From NCBI GenBank assembly GCA_963819385.1, contig CAWFVV010000003.1:1178001-1242000 (forward strand): 64,000 nt of DNA. The letters are read 5' to 3'. Below the pieces are notes generated by a model, which ran no database searches, was not told where the DNA came from, and worked only from the letters and a program-made list of their open reading frames with translations. Made by a program: the position numbers and the translations under genes. This document shows positions 51,568-59,669 of this stretch, piece by piece (position 1 is the stretch's first letter; every line of letters starts with the position of its first letter). This DNA comes from JAVDCA01 sp963819385 (GTDB lineage Bacteria; Pseudomonadota; Alphaproteobacteria; Rhizobiales; Xanthobacteraceae).

Positions 51568-53778
51568 CTACGCGGCGCGCGTCCGCGTCTTCTGCGCCGC
51601 GAAGAAAGCGTGTAGCGCGTCGGCCGGCTGCGGGGCGCTGAAGAAATAGCCCTGCACCTCGGTGCAGCCTTCCAGGCGCACATGGCGCAGCTGCTCGATC
51701 GTCTCGACGCCTTCGGCGGTGGTCGCGATGCCGAGGCCCTTGCCGAGGCCCGCCACCGCCTTGACGATCGCGGCGCAGTCGCCCTTGTCGGAAATGTCCT
51801 TGATGAAGGAGCGGTCGATCTTGATCTTGTCGAACGGGAAGCTGCGCAGGTAGCTCAAGCTGGAATAGCCCGTGCCGAAATCGTCCATCGAGATCTTGAT
51901 GCCGAAGCCACGCAGCTGATGCAGCGTCGCGAGCGTCGCCTCGTTGTCGTGCAGCAGCACCAATTCGGTGATCTCCAGCTCCAGGCGGGTCGCGTCGAGG
52001 CCCGAGACCGCGAGTGCGTTGATGACGCTCTGCATCACGCTGCGGCTCTTGAACTGGGCGGGCGACAGGTTGACGGCGACGCGCACCGTATTGGGCCAGG
52101 AGGCGGCCTCGCAGCAGGCCTGCTTGAGCACCCATTCGCCGATCGGCACGATCAGGCCGATCTCCTCGGCGAGCGGGATGAACTCGCTCGGCGGCACCAT
52201 GCCGCGGGTCGGCGAGTTCCAGCGCAGCAACGCCTCGCACCCGGTGATCTGCTCGGTCGTGGCGTCGACCTGCGGCTGGTAATGCAGCTGGAATTCGTCG
52301 TTCGCGACCGCGTTGCGCAGGTCGATCTCGAGTGCGCGGCGGGCCTGCAACTGCTGGTCCATCTCGGGCTCGAAATAGCGATAGGTCGAGCGGCCATCGG
52401 ACTTCGCGCGGTAGAGCGCCATATCGGCGTTGCGCAGCAGCTGATCGGTCGTGTTGCCGTCGCCGGGCGAGATCGCGATGCCGATGCTGGTGCTCACCAC
52501 GACCTGGTGGCCGTCGAGATCGTAGGGCTGGTTGATCGACGTGATGATGCGCTGCGCGAGCGAGCCGGCCGCCTCGGGCTTGTCGAGACCGGTCTGCAGC
52601 ACCGCGAACTCGTCGCCGCCGAGCCGCGCGATCACGTCGGTCTCGCGCACCACGTCCTTGAGCCGGTTGGCGGCGGCGCACAGCAGCTTGTCGCCGACGA
52701 GGTGGCCGAGCGTGTCGTTGACGTTCTTGAAGTGGTCGAGGTCGAGGCACATCACGGCGACCGACTGGCCGCGGCGCACCCGCTTGAGCGTCAGCTCCAT
52801 CTCGTCGTGGAACGCCGCGCGGTTGGCGAGCCCCGACAGGCTGTCGTGCCGCGCCATGTGGCGGATCTTCTCCTCCGCGCGCGTGCGCTCGGTGATGTCC
52901 TCATGGGTCGCGACCCAGCCGCCGTTCGCCATGGCGCTGTTGACGATCGAGATGTTGCGCCCGTCGCCGGCCTGGACGAGCTGCGGCTGCACCTCGCCCT
53001 TGGCGATGGCGGCCAGCAGCTCCTTGACATAGATGTCGGGATCGCCGGCGAAATTGCCGCATTCCTTGCGATGCAGCAGGATGGCGCGCAGGTTCACGCC
53101 GGGCACGACCACGTCGTGGCTCAGCCCGTACATTTCGAGGTAGCGCTCGTTGCAGACGACGAGGTTCGCGTCCGCATCGAACATGCACAGGCCTTGCGAC
53201 ATGTTGTTGAGCGCGGTCTCGAACTGCTGGTCGCGGTCGCGGCGCTGGCGCTGGAATTCGGTCGACACCATTTGCGCGGCGCGCTGGGCGGCCTTGAGCT
53301 CGCGGCGCGTCCTGCCGTGCTCGCGCTCGACCCGGCAGCGCTGCGCCAGCGCCGTGGCGAGCTGCAGGGCGCGGGCGTGATCCTCCGGCACCGCCGTGAC
53401 GCGCTCGGATACGCTGTACTCCGACATGCTGTCGGGCTTGGCAGTCTCGACGACGAGGCAGAGCCCGTCGTCGGCACCGAGCAGCTCGGCGATGGCGGCG
53501 GGCCCGCGCGCCGCAAGCCATGCCTGCGTCGCGATGACGGCCTCGACCGGCGGCTCGCCCGGTGGAAAGATGACCTCGGCCGGAACGTGGTCTTCGCTCG
53601 ACGTGACGAGGTCGAGCGCGGTCGATGCGTTCGCCGCGACGGCGCGCATGGCGGCGCAATCGCCGTCGGTGCCGCAAAAGAGAATCTTCAAAGCGAGTCC
53701 GCCCACTGCATTCTCCGGAATGCCAGATCGCTGCCAATTCCGTGGGCAAGCTAGGCGGAAAATCCTGATAAAATGCAT
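51568..53778 (-). CDS. PAS-GGDEF-EAL cyclic-di-GMP signalling protein
   Basis: This 736-residue protein has an N-terminal domain of unknown type (about 30-150), a coiled coil (about 150-190) and a PAS_7-like sensor (about 190-300, ALNNMSQGLCMFDADANLVV). The GGDEF domain follows (about 310-475) with an intact RLGGDEFAV at about 387, then the EAL domain (about 490-730) with CEALLRW. Both catalytic signatures are intact, so it could make or degrade c-di-GMP. It might use one domain as a regulator. The ATG at 53778 is the longest start. A TTG at 53691 (before KILFCGTDG) is also possible. It is convergent with porin 3. Confidence 0.92.
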   Translation of the reverse strand: MHFIRIFRLACPRNWQRSGIPENAVGGLALKILFCGTDGDCAAMRAVAANASTALDLVTSSEDHVPAEVIFPPGEPPVEAVIATQAWLAARGPAAIAELLGADDGLCLVVETAKPDSMSEYSVSERVTAVPEDHARALQLATALAQRCRVEREHGRTRRELKAAQRAAQMVSTEFQRQRRDRDQQFETALNNMSQGLCMFDADANLVVCNERYLEMYGLSHDVVVPGVNLRAILLHRKECGNFAGDPDIYVKELLAAIAKGEVQPQLVQAGDGRNISIVNSAMANGGWVATHEDITERTRAEEKIRHMARHDSLSGLANRAAFHDEMELTLKRVRRGQSVAVMCLDLDHFKNVNDTLGHLVGDKLLCAAANRLKDVVRETDVIARLGGDEFAVLQTGLDKPEAAGSLAQRIITSINQPYDLDGHQVVVSTSIGIAISPGDGNTTDQLLRNADMALYRAKSDGRSTYRYFEPEMDQQLQARRALEIDLRNAVANDEFQLHYQPQVDATTEQITGCEALLRWNSPTRGMVPPSEFIPLAEEIGLIVPIGEWVLKQACCEAASWPNTVRVAVNLSPAQFKSRSVMQSVINALAVSGLDATRLELEITELVLLHDNEATLATLHQLRGFGIKISMDDFGTGYSSLSYLRSFPFDKIKIDRSFIKDISDKGDCAAIVKAVAGLGKGLGIATTAEGVETIEQLRHVRLEGCTEVQGYFFSAPQPADALHAFFAAQKTRTRAA

Positions 53779-53951
53779 AAGCCGCTGTTGCGGCTCACGA
53801 ACTCCGCCGCCTGTTCGGGATTGCGGCTAATCGGCGGTTAATGGAATGCGACAGCCCGGCGGCGCACCGCGTCCGCGGGCGCGGTTTCACGGCCGTACCA
53901 CGTCCGGTGCGGACTTTTATGGTTAACGAGCCGTTGCGGGTGCTGCGCGTC

Positions 53952-54569
53952 TCACTCCGTCACGGGCCCGCACCATCCCGGCAAATAGTTGGCTTCCACG
54001 CCCTTGGCGAAGTCCAGCGCCTTTTCGAGCGACTCCTGGAACTCCTTCTCGACTGCCTTGCGCTTGAGCCGGCGGCGCAGGAAATCGGCCCACAGGAATT
54101 CGCTGAACGGAACGGTTTCCTTGGAGTAGCCGCCGAGGCGCCGCAGCTCGCCCGCGAGGCTGCGGAACGGATCGTCGCGCAGGTCGCCGATCGAGGTCGG
54201 GATGTCCACGAAGGTGCGCCGCACGCCGTTCTCGTCATAGGGATGGCACCAGCCGCGATTGTCGAGCACGACCCAGAAGGCCTCGCGGTCGAGCGCGTGC
54301 AGATCGGCGACGACCGTGATCGCCACCTCGTCCTGGCCTTCGTCGAGCAGCGCGCGGGCGAGGTGATGATGATCGATGACGTAGTGGCGGTCCTTCGAGC
54401 CGAGGATGACCGGGACCAGGTGGCTACCGAGGAATTCGGCTTTCTTCTTTTCCTTGTGCTCGCGCCAGCGCTGGCGCTTCTCGGCGACCTCGCGCATGCC
54501 GACCGTCATCTGGGTCGGGCGCAGGCTCTTGACCTTGATCGTCTTTATGATCGGTTCGCGGACATGCAT
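53952..54569 (-). CDS. ParB-like nuclease-fold protein (ParBc_2 type)
   Basis: The product has 205 residues. The N-terminal half resembles the ParB/Srx catalytic fold: IKVKSLRPTQMTVGMREV, then LGSHLVPVILGSKDRHYVIDHHHLARALLD. The latter is the His-rich signature of the putative ParB-like nuclease family PF08857. The C-terminal half is a charged helical region of unknown role. It is not a true partition ParB, since there is no ParA beside it and no central helix-turn-helix. Biochemical role unknown. Confidence 0.82.
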   Translation of the reverse strand: MHVREPIIKTIKVKSLRPTQMTVGMREVAEKRQRWREHKEKKKAEFLGSHLVPVILGSKDRHYVIDHHHLARALLDEGQDEVAITVVADLHALDREAFWVVLDNRGWCHPYDENGVRRTFVDIPTSIGDLRDDPFRSLAGELRRLGGYSKETVPFSEFLWADFLRRRLKRKAVEKEFQESLEKALDFAKGVEANYLPGWCGPVTE

Positions 54570-54632
54570 GGGGCCCTCCGTGAATTGATCGAACGTCCAG
54601 AATCAATTGAATTCCGTGCACCGCCAATCTAG

Positions 54633-54694
54633 CGCATGTCCAGGCGAAAGCCTGCCCCCGACTTGATCGGGGTGGAGGCCGGTTCGCCCGCGCA
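54633..54694. repeat. GCGCATGTCC...-type interspersed repeat, inverted relative to the 55.3-kb copy
   Basis: AGCGCATGTCCAGGCGAAAGCCTGCCCCCGACTTGATCGGGG reads as the complement of the element at 55325-55404. The two copies bracket the membrane-protein gene at 54785. Confidence 0.75.
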
Positions 54695-54784
54695 GCGTAT
54701 GGCAATCGGGAGAGGTTCTGATATCGTCGAAGCGTTGCGCAAGGTCGCAGGCACGGCGGCAGCGGGCCGCCCGATCGGGAGGCC

Positions 54785-55480
54785 ATGTCGATGCGGCTGA
54801 CGAATGGGGGAGAGATCGGGGCGTTCTTTCTGGCACGCGCCATCGTGGTCGCCATCATTTTCGTGGCGACCAGAATGTTTCTCGGGGCTCTATACCTGCA
54901 GGTCTTTCGCAGCGGCGGCGCGATCGCCATGACGGCTGCGACACTGACGGTTGGCCTCGTGGGGTGGCTTCTCACCCTGCTTCTCCTCGTTCTGTTTCGC
55001 GCCGGGTTTGGCAGCGTCCCGCCGACGGTGGCTGCCGATAGGAGCGCCGTCACGACGTCGGGCGGAGAGGTTGGCGCCTTTCTCCTCACCTACGTGGGCG
55101 TCGCGGTGATCGTGAGCGTGTTCAACGCATTGGTGTTGGGCCAGGTCTACGGGTGGCTGCGGACGAACGGCCACGCCGACTTGATCATCCTGGTTTCGCT
55201 CGGCATCTCGGCCGTGACCGCCGTCATATTCCTCCCGATATTCGTCGCCCTGCGCGGCGCGATGGCGGGCTCCGCGCCGGCGGCGGGCGCAGGCGTCTGG
55301 GATCGACAGCCCTCAATTCGTTCATTTTGCGCATGTTCTTTTCGGCGAACCGGCGTCCACCCCCGATCAAGTCGCGGGCAGGCTTTCGCCGGAACACGCG
55401 CTAGCGTCGGCGCATCACGACGGCCTCGAGCCAGGCGATCGCGAGATACATGGCGGACGACAGCAGCGCCAGGATCGTGA
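54785..55480 (+). CDS. Small multi-pass membrane protein; C-terminal part read from a repeat
   Basis: The product has 231 residues. Four hydrophobic segments are visible: about 10-35, 45-65, 90-115 and 125-155. Two of them begin with a similar GGEIGAFFL/GGEVGAFLL motif, which suggests an internal duplication of a two-helix unit. I recognise no transporter or enzyme family. From about residue 178 the frame runs into a dispersed repeat (55325-55404) and then the convergent permease gene. The last ~55 residues are therefore probably not native. The original stop may have been lost when the repeat inserted, or by a sequence error. Confidence 0.6.
   Translation: MSMRLTNGGEIGAFFLARAIVVAIIFVATRMFLGALYLQVFRSGGAIAMTAATLTVGLVGWLLTLLLLVLFRAGFGSVPPTVAADRSAVTTSGGEVGAFLLTYVGVAVIVSVFNALVLGQVYGWLRTNGHADLIILVSLGISAVTAVIFLPIFVALRGAMAGSAPAAGAGVWDRQPSIRSFCACSFRRTGVHPRSSRGQAFAGTRASVGASRRPRARRSRDTWRTTAAPGS
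55325..55404. repeat. GCGCATGTTC...-type interspersed repeat at the permease 3' end
   Basis: TTGCGCATGTTCTTTTCGGCGAACCGG...GGCTTTCGCCGGAACACGCGCTAG. It overlaps the last codon of the ABC permease (stop at 55401-55403) and is entered by the membrane-protein frame from the other side. Confidence 0.78.
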
Positions 55481-56231
55481 TCGCGGTCATCACGATGTTG
55501 AGCTTGAAGATCTGGCTGCCGTACTGGATCAGGTAGCCGAGGCCGAGATTGGCGGACTGGAATTCGCCGACCACGACGCCGACCAGCGAGAGGCCGACGT
55601 TCACCTTGAGCGCCGCGATCAGCGTCGGCACGCTGCCGGGCAGCACCACCTTGGCGAGGATCTGGCCCTTGGTGGCGCCAAAGGTCTGCGCGAGCTTGAT
55701 CTTGTTCGGATCGGTGCCGTTGAAGCCGTTGTAGATCATCAGCACGGTGACGAAGAGCGAGATCGCGATCGACATGCCGTAGATCGACAGCGTGGCGCCG
55801 AGCCAGATGTAGAAGATCGGCACGAAGGCGGTCTTCGGCATGGCGTTGGCGACCACGAGGTAGGGATCGAGCACGCGGTAGAGCGCCGGCCACCACCACA
55901 GCGCGGCCGCGATCGCGGTGCCGAGCGCCATCGCGGCCGAGAAGCCGATGATGGTCGCGAGCAGCGTCGACCCGGCGTGCCAGAGGATGCCGGCCTGCTG
56001 CGGCGTGGAATCGAGCAGCGAGACGAAGGTCGGCCACAGCGCCGACGGATAGCTGGTGAACAGCGGATTGATGAGCTGCGCGCGCGGCAGGATCTCCCAC
56101 AGCACGAGGAAGACGACGAGCAGCGCGAGTTGCGTGCCGCGCACCGTGAGGCGGCCGCGCCGCTCGTGCGCGAGCCAGGCGCGGTACTCCGGGCTTTCGC
56201 CCGCATACGTCGCGACCTCAACCTTCGACAT
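55401..56231 (-). CDS. ABC transporter permease, SsuC/TauC-like
   Basis: The inner-membrane permease has 276 residues and about six hydrophobic segments. The BPD_transp_1 cytoplasmic loop is in FGATKGQILAKVVLPGSVPTLIAALK. The start overlaps the ATPase stop by 14 bases, so the two are translationally coupled. Its stop codon lies in a repeat. Together with the ATPase and binding protein it forms a second SsuABC-type system in this window, unrelated in detail to that at 16-18.7 kb. Confidence 0.92.
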   Translation of the reverse strand: MSKVEVATYAGESPEYRAWLAHERRGRLTVRGTQLALLVVFLVLWEILPRAQLINPLFTSYPSALWPTFVSLLDSTPQQAGILWHAGSTLLATIIGFSAAMALGTAIAAALWWWPALYRVLDPYLVVANAMPKTAFVPIFYIWLGATLSIYGMSIAISLFVTVLMIYNGFNGTDPNKIKLAQTFGATKGQILAKVVLPGSVPTLIAALKVNVGLSLVGVVVGEFQSANLGLGYLIQYGSQIFKLNIVMTAITILALLSSAMYLAIAWLEAVVMRRR

Positions 56232-57147
56232 GGACTTCGAGCTCCTGCCAGAGGGTGTTGAAGTAGCCGTTGAACTCGGGCGCGTTGCGCGCCGCGAACG
56301 GCTTCGGCCGCGCGCCGTCCGGCGTCGCGTAGCGGATCGCGCGGTCGGATTTGACGCGTCCGGGCCGGCGCGAGAGCACGACCACGCGTTCCGCCATGCT
56401 GACGGCTTCGCCGATGTCGTGCGTCACCAGGATCGCGGTCTTGCGCTCGCGGCGCAGAATCTCGGCGACCTCGTCCGCGAGTGCGAGGCGGGTCTGCAAA
56501 TCGAGCGCCGAGAACGGCTCGTCGAGCAGCACGATGTCGGGCTCGGTGACGAGCGTGCGCGCGAGCGCGACGCGCTGGCGCATGCCGCCGGAGAGCTCGC
56601 GCGGCCGGCGATCGAGGAACTGGCCGAGGCCGTAGCGGGTGAGCAGCTGCGTCGCGCGGGCGCGCGCCTTGCCCATGTCGAGGCCCTGGATCTCGGCGCC
56701 GAGCACCGCGTTCTCCAGGATCGTGCGCCACTCGAAAAGGTAATCCTGCTGCAGCATGTAGCCGACCTTGCGGCTCGGCCCGGCGACCGCGGCGCCGTCG
56801 ATGAGCACGGCGCCGCCGGTCGGCCGCAGGATGCCAGAGATCAGCGACAGCAGCGTGCTCTTGCCGCAGCCGCTCTGGCCGATGATGGCGACGAACTCGC
56901 CGGCCGCGATCGCGAGCGAGATGCCCTTGATCGCCTCAGTCTCGCCGTCGCGGCCGAAATAGCGCAGGCCGACGTCGCGCAGCTCGACCTTGGGCGGGCC
57001 GGCAGGTGAGGGCGGTCGGTCCCCCTCCCCCGCTTGCGGGGGAGGGCGGGGGAGGGGGCGCCGCTTGCTCAGAGTGTGTGGCTTCCCCCTCCCCACCCTC
57101 CCCCGCAAGCGGGGGAGGGGGCGCAGGCTTCTTGCTCGTGTCGTCAA
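56218..57147 (-). CDS. ABC transporter ATP-binding protein, SsuB/TauB-like; 5' end read through a repeat
   Basis: The conserved core (about 255 residues) begins with PKVELRDVGLRYFGRDGE near 57000. Walker A is IGQSGCGKSTLL, the signature LSGGMRQRVALA, Walker B DIVLLDEPFSALD, and the switch His is in LVTHDIGEA. The first ~50 codons of the open frame are translated palindromic repeat (57019-57123). The frame starts at a TTG (57147). A nearby alternative, MVDDTSKKPAP from a GTG at 57151, is in another frame. Either the repeat has extended the protein or the true start is shifted by an error. Confidence 0.88.
   Translation of the reverse strand: MTTRARSLRPLPRLRGRVGRGKPHTLSKRRPLPRPPPQAGEGDRPPSPAGPPKVELRDVGLRYFGRDGETEAIKGISLAIAAGEFVAIIGQSGCGKSTLLSLISGILRPTGGAVLIDGAAVAGPSRKVGYMLQQDYLFEWRTILENAVLGAEIQGLDMGKARARATQLLTRYGLGQFLDRRPRELSGGMRQRVALARTLVTEPDIVLLDEPFSALDLQTRLALADEVAEILRRERKTAILVTHDIGEAVSMAERVVVLSRRPGRVKSDRAIRYATPDGARPKPFAARNAPEFNGYFNTLWQELEVHVEG
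57019..57123. repeat. Two-arm palindromic repeat at the 5' end of the ABC ATPase gene
   Basis: CCCCCTCCCCCGCTTGCGGGGGAGG and CCCTCCCCCGCAAGCGGGGGAGGGG are the two arms. It belongs to the family found at 6492 and 27767. Here it lies inside the ATPase reading frame or its leader. Confidence 0.88.
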
Positions 57148-57154
57148 CCACGGA

Positions 57155-58174
57155 TCACTTCGCCTTCGCGGCGAACTCGGTGACGACCAGATCCTCGAAC
57201 TTCACCCGCTTGTTCGCCTCGAGTACGTGGCCCTGCACCAGGATGTCCTCGAACTTCTCGATCGCGGCCGGCTCGATCACCGGCGTGCTCTTCCAGATCT
57301 TGAGCCGCTGATAGCGCTGCGCAGCGCCGACCAAGGCCTTCTGGTTCACGCCGGGGAAGAATGGCGCGAGGGTCGAGGCGATCTCGCCGGCCGGCGCCGT
57401 CGCAGTCCATTTCATCGCTTTGGCGATAGCGTTGGTCCAGCCCTGGATGACCGCCGGGTTGTCATGGATGTATTTCTCGGTCGCCATGAAGGCCGTGTAA
57501 TCGGCGAACCCGACCGTTTCGCCGACCGACGCCATGAAATGGGCCTTGCCATCAAGCTCGAGCTGGGAGGCGTCCGGCTCGATGAAGATCGCATACTGGC
57601 CTTGGCCGGAGAGCCAGGCACCGACGCGCGCCGGCACGCCGATATTGTTGAGCAGCTTCACGTCGGTCTGCGGATCGATGCCGTTCTTGCGCAGGGCGGC
57701 TTCGAGGAAGAGGAGCGGCGTCGAGCCGGGGCGGAAGCCGAGGATTTCCTTTCCCTTGAGCGCTTTCCAATCGAACGGGTCGGCCTTGTCACGGCCGACC
57801 AGCATGAAGCCGTCCGTCGCGGTCAGCCCGCAGAAGATCCGGGCTTTGGTCGGCGAGTCGCTGGTCTGCACATAGATCGTGGTCTCCGGGCCGATCAGCG
57901 CGATGTCGGCGGCCCCGGAGAGCAGCGCGGCCATGGACTTGTCGCCGCCGTTAGCGGTCGACATCGTCACGTCCAGCCCGGCCTCGGTGAAATAGCCCTT
58001 CGACATCGCGACATAGGATGGTGCGTAGAGCAGGGAGTGCACGACCTCGTTGTAGCGGATCTTCACCGGCGTCTTCGCCTGCGCGAACGCGCGCGGTGCG
58101 GCGAGGGGCAGGGAGCCGAGGGCGGCGAGCCCGCCTTGGACAACACGACGGCGATCGAACATGGGATTCCTCAT
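57155..58174 (-). CDS. ABC transporter substrate-binding protein, SsuA/NMT1-like
   Basis: This periplasmic receptor of 339 residues has a twin-arginine-like signal (RRRVVQGGLAALGSLPLAAPRAFA). The mature domain shows KIRYNEVVHSLLYAPSYVAMSKGYFTEAGLDV and ADIALIGPETTIYVQ, typical for this group. It is the first gene of the minus-strand transport unit, with the ATPase eight bases after its stop. The ligand is unknown; related receptors bind sulfonates, nitrate, taurine or thiamine precursors. Confidence 0.9.
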   Translation of the reverse strand: MRNPMFDRRRVVQGGLAALGSLPLAAPRAFAQAKTPVKIRYNEVVHSLLYAPSYVAMSKGYFTEAGLDVTMSTANGGDKSMAALLSGAADIALIGPETTIYVQTSDSPTKARIFCGLTATDGFMLVGRDKADPFDWKALKGKEILGFRPGSTPLLFLEAALRKNGIDPQTDVKLLNNIGVPARVGAWLSGQGQYAIFIEPDASQLELDGKAHFMASVGETVGFADYTAFMATEKYIHDNPAVIQGWTNAIAKAMKWTATAPAGEIASTLAPFFPGVNQKALVGAAQRYQRLKIWKSTPVIEPAAIEKFEDILVQGHVLEANKRVKFEDLVVTEFAAKAK

Positions 58175-58502
58175 GGCGTGATGCGACTGCGCGCGATGTT
58201 GGCCGGCAATGCGGGCAGGCTAACACCCCGCGAAACGCGTTGCCACATGCCGCTGTTGCCGCGGGGTCCTCAGAGCGACAACGCCGATGCCAACCACCAA
58301 TGCCCCCTCATCCTGAAGGAGCCCGCCGTAGCGTAGCGAAGGCGGGCGTCTCGAAGGATGGGCCGAGCACGCGGCGGCCGCCAATTCCCCTGCGGCCCAT
58401 GGTTCGAGACGCGTCGCCGCGCGACGCTCCTCACCATGAGGATGAATGTGTGGCTGGCCCATGGCTGCGTGCAATGAGGGCACGCTTGCGAATTGAATTG
58501 GA
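58175..58502. other. Intergenic region between the binding-protein gene and the acyl-CoA dehydrogenase, mostly repeat
   Basis: About 330 bases without a credible gene. Most is the inverted repeat at 58304-58444. The remaining 58175-58300 is unremarkable and may hold the promoter of the transporter unit. Confidence 0.55.
58304..58444. repeat. Inverted repeat, CCCTCATCCTGAAGGAG...CCATGAGGATGA family
   Basis: The outer arms CCTCATCCTGA and CTCACCATGAGGATGA are inverted. An inner pair is GTCTCGAAGGATGGGCC and GGCCCATGGTTCGAGAC. Elements of this kind are frequent in Bradyrhizobiaceae. This copy is complete at both ends. Confidence 0.87.
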
Positions 58503-59669
58503 TTAATACGACCGCGGCAGCCCGAGCACCTTCTCGCCGATGAAATTCAGGATCATCTCGGCGCTCACCGGTGCGAGCCGGGCGATCATGGCTTCGCGCA
58601 GATAGCGCTCGACGTGGAATTCCTTGGCGTAGCCCATGCCGCCGTGGGTGGTCACGGCGGTCTGGCAGGCCGCGAGCGCCGCCTCGGCGCCGAGGAATTT
58701 TGCCGCGTTGGCTTGCGCGCCGCACGGCTCGCCTGCGTCGTAGAGCGCGGCGGCGCGAAACACCATCAGGTTCGCGGCCTCGAGCTCCATCCAGTGGCGC
58801 GCCAGCGGATGCTGGATCGCCTGGTTCTGTCCGATCGGGCGGCCGAACACCACGCGCTCCTTCGCGTAGGCGGTCGCGCGGAAAAGCGCGGCGCGGCCGA
58901 GGCCGATCGCCTCGGCGCCGACCAGGATGCGCTCGGGATTGATGCCGTGCAGGATGTAGTCGAAGCCGTGGCCTTCCTCGCCGATCCGGTCCGCCGCCGG
59001 CACCGGCAATGCGTCGAAGAAGAGCTGGTTGGAGTCGACCGCCTTGCGGCCCATCTTGTCGATCTCGCGCACCTCGACGTGGCGCCGGTCGAGGTCCGTG
59101 TAGAATAGCGTGAGCCCGCGGGTGCGCTTGTCGACATTCTCGGCGGGCGTCGTGCGCGCGAGCAGCAGGACCTTGTTGGCGACCTGGGCGGTGCTGATCC
59201 AGATCTTCTGGCCCGACACCAGGTAGCGGTCACCGTCGCGCGTCGCGCGCGTCTTGAGCCGCAGCGTGTCGAGCCCGGCGTCGGGCTCGGTCACCGCGAA
59301 GCAGGCCTTGTCGTCGCCGGCGATCAGCGGCGGCAGCATGCGTTGCTTCTGCGCGTCGCTGCCGAACACGACCACCGGGTTGAGCCCGAAGATGTTCATG
59401 TGCAGCGCCGAGGCGCCCGAGAAGCCGGCGCCCGACTCGGCGACCGCCTGCATCATCAGGGCGGCTTCCGTGATGCCGAGGCCGGCGCCGCCGAACTCCG
59501 GCGGCATCGCAATGCCGAGCCATCCGGCCTGCGCGAAGGCGCGATGGAAGTCGTGCGGAAAGCCGCCGTCGCGATCCTTCGCGAGCCAATAGTCGTCGCC
59601 GAAGCGCTCGCACAGGCGGCGCACCGCTGTGCGAAGCTGCTCCTGCGTGTCGGTGAAGCCGACGCTCAT
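58503..59669 (-). CDS. Acyl-CoA dehydrogenase
   Basis: This FAD-dependent dehydrogenase oxidises an acyl-CoA to the enoyl-CoA and passes electrons to ETF. It has 388 residues from the ATG at 59669. CFAVTEPDAGLDTLRLKTRA and YLVSGQKIWIST are the two family signatures. A NPERILVGAEAIG segment carries a Glu in the usual active-site region. The C-terminal GGMGYAKEFHVERYLREA is canonical. It overlaps the CoA-transferase stop by four bases (ATGA), so both are one operon. Substrate chain unknown. Confidence 0.93.
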   Translation of the reverse strand: MSVGFTDTQEQLRTAVRRLCERFGDDYWLAKDRDGGFPHDFHRAFAQAGWLGIAMPPEFGGAGLGITEAALMMQAVAESGAGFSGASALHMNIFGLNPVVVFGSDAQKQRMLPPLIAGDDKACFAVTEPDAGLDTLRLKTRATRDGDRYLVSGQKIWISTAQVANKVLLLARTTPAENVDKRTRGLTLFYTDLDRRHVEVREIDKMGRKAVDSNQLFFDALPVPAADRIGEEGHGFDYILHGINPERILVGAEAIGLGRAALFRATAYAKERVVFGRPIGQNQAIQHPLARHWMELEAANLMVFRAAALYDAGEPCGAQANAAKFLGAEAALAACQTAVTTHGGMGYAKEFHVERYLREAMIARLAPVSAEMILNFIGEKVLGLPRSY

